From NCBI GenBank assembly GCA_013698525.1, contig JACCSM010000307.1:1-5387 (forward strand): 5,387 bases of DNA, written 5' to 3'. Below the pieces are notes generated by a model, which worked only from the letters and a program-made list of their open reading frames with translations, had not been told where the DNA came from and did no database searches. Origin of the DNA: Rubrobacteraceae bacterium (lineage in GTDB: Bacteria > Actinomycetota > Rubrobacteria > Rubrobacterales > Rubrobacteraceae). Numbering within the stretch: position 1 is the stretch's first letter; each line of letters begins with the position of its first letter. The translations under genes were made by a program, and so were the position numbers. This document shows positions 1 to 5,099 of this stretch, one piece after another.

Positions 1-106
1 TCGCTGTCTCGCCATTGACCGTTACGCGGCCGTCAAGTATCGGAGTCTCGGCTTTGCGGCGCGAGGGGGCCGCGCCAGCCCTGGCGAGGAACGCCTGCAG
101 GCGCAC
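1..106 (-). CDS. rluB: 23S rRNA pseudouridine synthase, RluB/RsuA family (N-terminal S4 domain only; cut by window edge)
   Basis: Only the first 35 codons lie in the window. They read as an S4 RNA-binding domain: a start followed by RLQAFLARAGAAPSRRKAE, then DGRVTVNG. This is the typical opening of RsuA/RluB-family enzymes, which convert a uridine in folded rRNA to pseudouridine; RluB acts in the peptidyl-transferase region of 23S rRNA. The catalytic domain with its aspartate lies outside the window. The GTG start at 104-106 shares one base with the scpB stop (TAGTG). No strong Shine-Dalgarno is visible, so translation probably depends on ribosomes finishing scpB. The scpA-scpB-rluB order is common in actinobacteria and firmicutes, which favours RluB over RsuA, RluE or RluF. 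The family is clear; the exact member is inferred from context. Confidence 0.8.
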   Translation of the reverse strand, partial: MRLQAFLARAGAAPSRRKAETPILDGRVTVNGETA

Positions 107-702
107 TAGGAAGGCTCGCTGCCGGCAGCTGTCCCCGACGACGCCAGGCGTTCGCGAACGCGGTCGAGCTCTTCCTGGGTCACGAGCGAATCTAAGGGGG
201 GGAAGTCCTTCCGGGATGAGGCGCCGGTGGCCGCCAGAAATTCGTCGGTCACCCCGAGGAGCGCGGGTGAGCCGGGGGCGTCGTGATCAGCGCCGACTTC
301 GACGAGTAGGTTGCGTTCGATCAGGCTCCGTATGACCGCGTCTGAGTTCACGCCGCGCACGCGGGAGACGGCTCCGCGCGTGAGCGGTCCGAGGTACAGC
401 GCGCAGGCCAGGACCTCGTGGGCAGCGCCAGAGAGCGGAGCGGGACGGGCCTCCCGCCGAAAGCGCTCGACGGCGGCGGAGCAGGCTGGATTCGTCGAGA
501 GAAGGTGGCCGCCGGCGACCTCTCGCAGCACGATTCCCGAAGACTCGGGGGCATAGCGCTCCCGCAGGCCCGCCAGAGCACTCTCCAGCTCCTGATCAGA
601 GAGGCCAGTCGCCGACCGGAGGTCAGAAGAACCGATAGGTCTTGCACTCACCAGGAGGACCGCCTCGATGAGGTGCGCCGGCCTGCGTTCCTGGTCTCTC
701 AC
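106..702 (-). CDS. scpB: Segregation and condensation protein B (ScpB)
   Basis: 198 residues, a usual length for ScpB. ScpB dimers bind the kleisin ScpA in the Smc-ScpA-ScpB condensin complex, which compacts and separates sister chromosomes. The protein fits two winged-helix domains. The first (about residues 8-75) opens with HLIEAVLLVSARPIGSSDL, the usual start of the family. The second (about 88-165) carries the hallmark stretch RGVNSDAVIRSLIERNLL, then APGSPALLGVTDEFLAATG and FPPL. The acidic, polar tail after residue 170 is typical and variable. The GTG start at 700-702 overlaps the scpA stop as GTGA. A GGAG (711-714) sits 8 bases upstream, so start choice and coupling agree. The stop overlaps the rluB start by one base. 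No key feature appears to be missing. Confidence 0.95.
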   Translation of the reverse strand: MRDQERRPAHLIEAVLLVSARPIGSSDLRSATGLSDQELESALAGLRERYAPESSGIVLREVAGGHLLSTNPACSAAVERFRREARPAPLSGAAHEVLACALYLGPLTRGAVSRVRGVNSDAVIRSLIERNLLVEVGADHDAPGSPALLGVTDEFLAATGASSRKDFPPLDSLVTQEELDRVRERLASSGTAAGSEPS

Positions 703-1424
703 CTTGATGGCTCCAGGGTAAGAGGTCCCAGGGGTTCGGCCTGGGTGAGTGTGAGGCTACCCTCCTGGGCGAGCGAGAGCGCAGCGGCGAATGCGACTGC
801 TCTGTTCATGCGGTCCATATCGCTCGTGAGGCTCTCGTAGGAGACGGGTCCGCCAGCAATGGCCGTGCGGATGATCCCCGCGAGTTGCTGGAGGGTTACC
901 GTGATCGGGCCGAGGTGCCTCACCGGCGGCTCGATGAGACGAGAGAATGCCTGCCGCGCGGCCAGGGACACGCGGTCGAGATTGATGCTGAGGCTTCCCT
1001 GTCTCGGAGCTATGGTGTGGGCCGAGGTGTAATGGCCTGCGTTCAGGACGAAGCGATCCTTCAGGTGCTCGGCTGCGCGCCGGATCTTCAAGTATTCCGT
1101 GAGCCTCTCGGCGAGCACTTCCGGCGAGAGAGGCTCGTCTTCGATGCCTTCAGAATCTGCGTCGATCGCCGGTGAGAGCGTGCGGCTCTTCAAGAGGATG
1201 AGGGCTGCGGCGGAACCAGCGAAATCCGTATCGCGCTCGAGGCCATTCGCCGCGCCGGGCCGGCGGACGAGCAGGTAAGACTCGACCAGCTCGCGCAATG
1301 GGACCTCAAAGATCTCCAGTTCGTCCTTGAGTATCAGGGCGAGCAGCCACTCGTACGGCCCCGAGTACACGTCGAGCTCGACGGTAAAGTCCGAGAGCGA
1401 GCGTCCGAGGGGCTCGAAGGTCAT
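699..1424 (-). CDS. scpA: Segregation and condensation protein A (ScpA, kleisin)
   Basis: 241 residues, the usual length. ScpA is the kleisin that bridges the Smc heads and carries ScpB. The N-terminal domain (about residues 12-90) begins FTVELDVYSGPYEWLLALIL, matching the family's F-GPLDLLL-LI motif with Tyr-Glu-Trp in place of Leu-Asp-Leu. It continues DELEIFEVPLRELVESYL and AAALILLKSRTLSP, the equivalent of the usual AA-L--IKS--LLP helix. The middle (about 90-165) is the variable linker. The C-terminal winged helix ends with AVAFAAALSLAQEGSLTLTQAEPLG, the segment that binds the Smc head. ATG at 1422-1424 overlaps the ald stop as ATGA, and GGAGG at 1429-1433 lies 4 bases upstream, so the start is well supported. 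The stop overlaps scpB by 4 bases. Actinobacteria often have a parA-like gene just before scpA; none is present here. Confidence 0.95.
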   Translation of the reverse strand: MTFEPLGRSLSDFTVELDVYSGPYEWLLALILKDELEIFEVPLRELVESYLLVRRPGAANGLERDTDFAGSAAALILLKSRTLSPAIDADSEGIEDEPLSPEVLAERLTEYLKIRRAAEHLKDRFVLNAGHYTSAHTIAPRQGSLSINLDRVSLAARQAFSRLIEPPVRHLGPITVTLQQLAGIIRTAIAGGPVSYESLTSDMDRMNRAVAFAAALSLAQEGSLTLTQAEPLGPLTLEPSR

Positions 1425-2554
1425 CTGGCCTCCGAGTGGAGCGGCAACACGGAGGAGAGCTGGTTGTACTCCATGCCCGTGTCGCTGGCGAGGACGGGGT
1501 CGACGACCCGTCCCTCGGCGACGGCGACGCCCCTTGCAAGCCCCTCGTCGGCCCCTAGCGCGTCGGAGAGACCGACACCGGCCAGCCTGCGCATGTAAGG
1601 CAGGAGGGCATTGCTGAGGGCCCTCGTGGCCGTGACGGGTACAGATGCTGGCACGTTCTTCACGCAGTAGTGGGTAACCCCGTACTCGACGAAGGTAGGG
1701 TCTGCGAGGGTGGTCGGACGGGAGGTCTCAACACAGCCCCCGTAGTCAACGTCTACGTCGACTATCACGCTCCCTTCTTTCATCTGCGAGACCGTCTCAC
1801 GGTCCACGAGGGCCGGCGTGCGGGCGCCCACGACCTGTACCGCCCCTATAAGGAGGTCCGAGCGCAGCACGGCGTCCCTGATCCCGAGACTGCTCGCGGC
1901 CAGCGTCGTCGTGTTGGGAAGGCGGGCATCCTCGATAAGCCTGAGGCGGTCCAGGTCCCTGTCTATGATGACCACCTCTGCCCCGAGACCGCTGGCCACC
2001 CTCGCGGCGCCGGCCCCGACGATCCCCGCGCCGAGTACGACCACGCGTCCAGGCCTCACGCCCGTCGAGCCACCGAGAAGTATGCCGCGTCCTCCAAAGG
2101 GGCGTTGGAGGTAGTGGGCGCCTATCTGCGGGGTGAGGCGGCCCGCGATCTCGCTCATCGGCGTGAGCACGGGCAGGCGACCACGCGCGTCGCGGATCGT
2201 CTCCATGGCGAACGCGACGCACCGGGAGTCGAGGAGGGCCCGCATCAGATCCCGGTTGACCGGCAGGGAGAGGAAGGAGACAAGGACCAGACCCTCCCTC
2301 AGGTACCCGTACTCTTCCTCGACAGGCCCGTAGACCTTGACAACGATCTCCGAATCACTGTAGACCCGCGCGGCCTCATCGACGAGGCGCGCGCCGGCCT
2401 CCTCGTAGCTCTCGTCGTCGATGCTCGAGGCCTCCCCCGCCCCGGCCTCGACGAAGACCCTGTGTCCCGCGTGGGTCAACTCGTATACAGCGTGCGGGGC
2501 CAGCGCTACCCTGCTCTCCCCCTGGGTCCTCTCGGTTGGCACCCCGATCCTCAT
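1421..2554 (-). CDS. ald: Alanine dehydrogenase family protein with altered active-site residues
   Basis: 377 residues, the family's usual size of about 370. Alanine dehydrogenase reversibly converts L-alanine, NAD+ and water to pyruvate, ammonia and NADH in the cytosol. Visible motifs are MRIGVP at the start, RVAL with Arg15, PMSEIAGR at 132-139, a Rossmann motif GAGIVG (175-180) followed by Asp198, which favours NAD over NADP, VDVDVDYGGCVETSRPTT with Asp270, and YCVKNVP. The alignment is close to gap-free, so residue numbers match the M. tuberculosis enzyme. There, Arg15, Lys75, His96 and Asp270 form the pyruvate and catalytic pocket. Here Arg15 and Asp270 remain, but Lys75 is Tyr and His96 is Ser; the loops around them (VKVYGP, VSFLSLP) resemble transhydrogenase PntA. 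The second of two adjacent ATGs was chosen: it fits the family start and lies 6 bases from GGGGG (2561-2565), against 3 for the ATG at 2557. The fold is certain; alanine dehydrogenase activity is not. Confidence 0.82.
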   Translation of the reverse strand: MRIGVPTERTQGESRVALAPHAVYELTHAGHRVFVEAGAGEASSIDDESYEEAGARLVDEAARVYSDSEIVVKVYGPVEEEYGYLREGLVLVSFLSLPVNRDLMRALLDSRCVAFAMETIRDARGRLPVLTPMSEIAGRLTPQIGAHYLQRPFGGRGILLGGSTGVRPGRVVVLGAGIVGAGAARVASGLGAEVVIIDRDLDRLRLIEDARLPNTTTLAASSLGIRDAVLRSDLLIGAVQVVGARTPALVDRETVSQMKEGSVIVDVDVDYGGCVETSRPTTLADPTFVEYGVTHYCVKNVPASVPVTATRALSNALLPYMRRLAGVGLSDALGADEGLARGVAVAEGRVVDPVLASDTGMEYNQLSSVLPLHSEAR

Positions 2555-2560
2555 CATCCG

Positions 2561-2565
2561 CCCCC
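2561..2565 (-). promoter_or_regulatory. Ribosome binding site of ald (decides between two adjacent ATG codons)
   Basis: GGGGG on the minus strand lies 3 bases before the ATG at 2555-2557 and 6 bases before the ATG at 2552-2554. The longer spacing is more normal, and the second Met gives the conserved MRIGVP opening of the family. The difference is one residue. Confidence 0.5.
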
Positions 2566-2630
2566 AGGGAGCGTTGGCGCAAGGACCGTTACAAATACTC
2601 CTTGGAGGTAGTGCCGTCTCATGCTTTCGA

Positions 2631-2690
2631 AGGGTAGCCTGGATCGATGATGCGATCCAGTCGAACGTCGGGGGATCCTCAGGCTACCCT
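2631..2690 (-). repeat. Compound inverted repeat / stem-loop between the unknown gene and ald
   Basis: Two nested stems are visible. The outer pair is perfect over 11 bases: 2631-2641 (AGGGTAGCCTG on the plus strand) with 2680-2690. The inner hairpin is perfect over 8 bases: 2639-2646 with 2653-2660, around a 6-base loop (2647-2652). The two stems share bases 2639-2641, so they either compete or stack as 8 + 8 pairs with a 22-base bulge at 2661-2682 on one side. The outer arm contains the stop codon of the upstream gene. No run of U follows in the direction of transcription, so this is not a classical intrinsic terminator. It could be a terminator of the U-poor type suspected in GC-rich actinobacteria, an mRNA processing or stability element, or a leader that controls ald. 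The pairing is directly seen; the function is inference. Confidence 0.6.
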
Positions 2691-3182
2691 CCACGATGGA
2701 TGGGCACGCAAGAAGCCTTTCAGTTCCTGCTCGGCCCCGAGGACTCCGAGGCCTACTGTACCTTCTGGCACCGGCGTCCATGACGGGGCGAACCTGACGC
2801 GGAAGCCGGCTTCCCGGAGGTCGAGTGCCAGGGCGTGCAAGGGGGTCGCCGGGGCCGAGCCAGGAGGGGCCACGCGGGCTGCCCTTGTCTCGAGGACGGC
2901 CTCAGAGAGCGCCGCTGTGATCGTCAGGGAGCGCAGGATGGTCTCCAGGGCCGAGCCGAGGTCGCGTTCCGAGAGGGCCAGGATCTCACCCAGGATCTCA
3001 CGTCTCGCCCATGCAGGGTCGTCTGTCTCGACGACGGTGCAGCGCGCGGGTTCGGGCAGGGCGGGAAGCGTGGGCGACCTGGGCACGTGTTCGAGACTGT
3101 CCCAGCAGAGAGCCGCCGAGAACTCGATCAGTCCCGCAGAGCTGGTGGCGATGGTACCAGCGGGGTCGCCGGTGGCGAGCAC
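2679..3182 (-). CDS. Hypothetical protein between pyrG and ald
   Basis: I do not recognise this family. The 167-residue product has a balanced composition, and its codons sampled near the start are mostly G or C at the third position. The overlapping plus-strand frame (2647-3267) is rich in Ser, Arg and Ala, as an antisense shadow would be. No signal peptide, membrane segment, metal motif or NUDIX box is visible. The centre (about residues 60-95, ARREILGEILALSERDL onward) looks like amphipathic helix, flanked by Pro/Ala-rich loops. The C-terminal third (LHALALDLREAGFRVRFAP, then VGLGVLGAEQELKGFL) suggests an alternating alpha/beta fold. The start shown is GTG at 3180-3182, without a clear ribosome binding site. 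The frame is open further upstream, and a CTG at 3240-3242 overlaps the pyrG stop as CTGA, which would add 20 residues. The gene is probably cotranscribed with pyrG. Confidence 0.6.
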   Translation of the reverse strand: MLATGDPAGTIATSSAGLIEFSAALCWDSLEHVPRSPTLPALPEPARCTVVETDDPAWARREILGEILALSERDLGSALETILRSLTITAALSEAVLETRAARVAPPGSAPATPLHALALDLREAGFRVRFAPSWTPVPEGTVGLGVLGAEQELKGFLRAHPSWRVA

Positions 3183-3238
3183 GGCCGTTGTAAGCCGGCT
3201 TTCGGCCCCGAGGAGGCCCCGAGATCCGCCGGGCTCCC

Positions 3239-4882
3239 TCAGTGGGCCGCCCTTTGTTCCGGCCTGAGGGCTTCCCTGTCCAGGTCGGCCGTCTCCCCGC
3301 AGGCGCCCACAAAGCCGTAGAACAGCGGATGGGGCCTCAAGGGGCGGCTCTTGAACTCAGGATGGAACTGGCTCCCGATATAGAACGGGTGGTCTCCTAA
3401 CTCTGCTATCTCCACGAGCCTGCCGTCGGGCGAGGTGCCCGAGAAGACCATCCCCGCATCAGCCAGCGCGTCCCTGTAGGCGTTGTTCACCTCGTACCGG
3501 TGTCGGTGGCGTTCGTGGACGAGGCCAGAGCCGTAAACCTCCTCGGCAAGCGTGCCTGGCACGATCTGGCAGGGCCAGTGCCCGAGGCGCATCGTACCGC
3601 CCATCTCGACGCCGACCTGGTCGGGCATGATGTCTATTACAGGGTGTGGCGTATCCTGCTCGAACTCGGTGGAGTTCGCCATCTCGAGGCCTGCGACGTT
3701 GCGGGCGAACTCGATGACCCCTATCTGCATTCCGAGGCAGAGCCCGAGGTAGGGCGTCCTAGTCTCGCGCGCGTAGCGCGCCGCCTCTATCTTGCCCTCA
3801 GCGCCCCTGTGGCCGAAGCCTGGTAGCACGAGGACGCCATCGACACCAGCGAGCCGCTCTTCCGTAGAAGCCCTGTCCACGAGCTGCTCGGAGTCGACCC
3901 AGTCGAGCTCGACCTTCAGGCCGTGGGCGCCACCGGCGTGGGCCAGGGCCTCGACCACGGAGAGGTAAGCATCCTGGAGCTTTATGTACTTACCGATGAT
4001 CGCGATTCTTACCGTCCGACTGGCCCCGAGCATGCGGGAGACGAGGTGCCGCCACTCCCTGAGGTCGGCGTGGGGCGCGCTCAGCCCCAGCTTATCTAGT
4101 ACCAGATCGTCGAGGCCTTCCTCGTGCAGATTCAACGGTATCGCGTAGAGATTGGGGGCGTCCTCGGCCGCTATGACAGAGTCGAGTTCCGTGTCAGCGA
4201 AGAGTGCGATCTTCCTCCTTATATCGTCGCTTATGGGCCTGTCCGCCCGGCAGATGAGCACGTCGGGGCTTATTCCGATCTCACGCAAGCGCTGCGCCGA
4301 GTGCTGGGTCGGCTTGGTCTTCAACTCGCCTGCCGCCTCGATGTAGGGTACGTAGGAGACGTGGACGTAGAGCACGTTCTTGCGCCCGACGTCGTTTCGG
4401 AACTGCCTTATGGCTTCGAGAAAGGGCAGGCTCTCGATGTCGCCTACGGTGCCCCCGATCTCGGTTATGACGATGTCCTTGTCCTGGCCGAGGCGACCTA
4501 TCCTGTTCTTGATCTCATTGGTTATGTGAGGGATGACCTGCACGGTCGCCCCGAGGTAGTCGCCCCTCCTCTCACGGGTTATGACCTCCCAGTAGACGCT
4601 GCCTGTGGTCACGTTGGAGAGCCCGCCGAGGTTCTCGTCGAGAAAGCGCTCGTAATGACCGAGGTCGAGGTCCGTCTCGGCCCCATCCTCGGTGACGAAG
4701 ACCTCGCCGTGCTGGTAAGGGTTCATCGTCCCAGGATCCACGTTGATGTAAGGGTCGAACTTCTGGAGCACGACCCTGTAGCCACGGCTCTTGAGCAGCA
4801 TCCCAAGCGCCGCTGCGCTCGTCCCCTTGCCTATGGACGACACCACGCCGCCCGTCACGAAGATATACTTGGTCTCGCTCAT
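3239..4882 (-). CDS. pyrG: CTP synthase (glutamine-hydrolysing)
   Basis: 547 residues, full length. It makes CTP from UTP, ATP and glutamine, the last step of pyrimidine nucleotide synthesis. The synthetase domain (about 1-270) has the ATP loop [10 protein letters not shown] (11-20, Lys19), [39 protein letters not shown] (141-150) and the UTP/CTP-site motif KTKPTQHS (188-195). The class I glutamine amidotransferase domain (about 290-527) has the nucleophile Cys382 in GLCLGMQ, then [23 protein letters not shown] and the triad His507/Glu509 in FHPEF. One oddity: the oxyanion-hole motif usually written PGGFG reads LPGFG, so the position of E. coli Gly351 is Pro354; the next Gly is kept. The ATG at 4880-4882 is supported by GGGGG (4888-4892) at 5 bases and by the conserved [12 protein letters not shown] opening. 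The product may feed CTP-dependent steps, but no regulatory link to its neighbours is shown. Confidence 0.98.
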   Translation of the reverse strand: MSETKYIFVTGGVVSSIGKGTSAAALGMLLKSRGYRVVLQKFDPYINVDPGTMNPYQHGEVFVTEDGAETDLDLGHYERFLDENLGGLSNVTTGSVYWEVITRERRGDYLGATVQVIPHITNEIKNRIGRLGQDKDIVITEIGGTVGDIESLPFLEAIRQFRNDVGRKNVLYVHVSYVPYIEAAGELKTKPTQHSAQRLREIGISPDVLICRADRPISDDIRRKIALFADTELDSVIAAEDAPNLYAIPLNLHEEGLDDLVLDKLGLSAPHADLREWRHLVSRMLGASRTVRIAIIGKYIKLQDAYLSVVEALAHAGGAHGLKVELDWVDSEQLVDRASTEERLAGVDGVLVLPGFGHRGAEGKIEAARYARETRTPYLGLCLGMQIGVIEFARNVAGLEMANSTEFEQDTPHPVIDIMPDQVGVEMGGTMRLGHWPCQIVPGTLAEEVYGSGLVHERHRHRYEVNNAYRDALADAGMVFSGTSPDGRLVEIAELGDHPFYIGSQFHPEFKSRPLRPHPLFYGFVGACGETADLDREALRPEQRAAH

Positions 4883-4887
4883 CTACA

Positions 4888-4892
4888 CCCCC
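4888..4892 (-). promoter_or_regulatory. Ribosome binding site of pyrG
   Basis: GGGGG on the minus strand, followed by TGTAG and then the ATG start. The 5-base spacing is normal and supports the chosen start. Confidence 0.6.
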
Positions 4893-4941
4893 AAAGAAAG
4901 TACCAACGTAACGCCCCTGCCTTCTATCAAAGTCGGAATAG

Positions 4942-4986
4942 GGGAAGAGAATCCGGCGGCGGTGAGGCGCGGGCTCATCCCTTCCC
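4942..4986 (-). promoter_or_regulatory. Stem-loop in the pyrG leader
   Basis: In the minus-strand RNA, GGGAAGGGA (4978-4986) can pair with UCUCUUCCC (4942-4950) over 9 base pairs, including one G-U. The 27-base loop (4951-4977) holds a smaller 4-bp helix (UGAG with CUCA). The structure lies between the candidate promoter and the pyrG ribosome binding site. The bases after it are CCUAUUCC, with no U run, so it is not a standard terminator. A role in controlling pyrG is possible but unproved, and GC-rich leaders often form such stems by chance. Confidence 0.35.
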
Positions 4987-5022
4987 GCAAACCTCTACTC
5001 CGGCACACCTGCATGGATCTCT

Positions 5023-5051
5023 ATCATACGTCTTCTGGCGCCAGAATTAAA
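5023..5051 (-). promoter_or_regulatory. Candidate pyrG promoter with an operator-like palindrome in its spacer
   Basis: On the minus strand, a -10 element TATGAT (5023-5028, five of six consensus bases) lies 17 bases from a weak -35 element TTTAAT (5046-5051). The perfect 14-bp palindrome TTCTGGCGCCAGAA (5033-5046) covers almost all of the spacer. Transcription would start near 5016, leaving a leader of about 130 bases ahead of pyrG. A dimeric regulator bound there would block polymerase. I do not recognise the palindrome: it is not the GAAC-N4-GTTC LexA box or the CIRCE element. The bases are directly seen; the promoter and operator roles are inferred. Confidence 0.45.
5033..5046. repeat. 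Perfect 14-bp palindrome TTCTGGCGCCAGAA
   Basis: Seven bases on each side are fully complementary with no central gap; the next flanking pair (5032/5047) does not match. Palindromes without a spacer form poor hairpins but are typical binding sites for homodimeric regulators. Its place between the candidate -35 and -10 elements is what makes it notable. Confidence 0.55.
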
Positions 5052-5099
5052 CAGCTAGATCGCCCAACACTATCCCATGTAGCCCAGATCCGGCCCAGT

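Larger units (their letters stand above)
4883..5099. other. Gene-free gap between the membrane protein gene and pyrG
   Basis: 217 bases that are visibly richer in A and T than the genes, especially near 5015-5075. It holds the candidate promoter with its palindrome, the leader stem-loop and the pyrG ribosome binding site. I see no convincing small gene, RNA gene or intrinsic terminator for the membrane protein gene. The plus-strand frames crossing it are extensions of antisense shadows of pyrG. Confidence 0.6.

Noticed and set aside
118..129. 12-bp palindrome GCTGCCGGCAGC
   Set aside because: It lies inside the scpB coding end and is made only of common GC-rich codons; it could act as a weak hairpin before rluB, but nothing else supports a role.
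2589..2603. Strong Shine-Dalgarno-like AAGGAG on the minus strand ahead of ald, followed by TTG TAA
   Set aside because: The only start-like codon is 3 bases away and is followed at once by a stop, and the position is not in frame with ald, so no gene or leader peptide can be supported.
1670..2611. Open plus-strand frame of 313 codons opposite ald
   Set aside because: It is antisense to a clearly conserved dehydrogenase; its product is rich in Arg, Gly, Pro and Asp and has no recognisable motif, as expected of a shadow frame in GC-rich DNA.
2589..2630. Possible ald promoter in the gap
   Set aside because: TATTTG could be a -10 element, but no acceptable -35 lies at 16-18 bases; the match is too weak to report.
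2647..3267. Open plus-strand frame of 206 codons opposite the unknown gene
   Set aside because: Ser/Arg/Ala/Pro-rich product without motifs; the minus-strand frame has the more protein-like composition, and all neighbouring genes are on the minus strand.
4893..4935. Second candidate pyrG promoter using TTGATA as -35
   Set aside because: The best -10-like hexamers fall 14 or about 21 bases away, outside the normal spacing.
4124..5050. Open plus-strand frame of 308 codons opposite the 5' part of pyrG
   Set aside because: It mirrors conserved pyrG codons, has no family motifs, and its Val/Asp/Leu-rich product is a by-product of the antisense frame.
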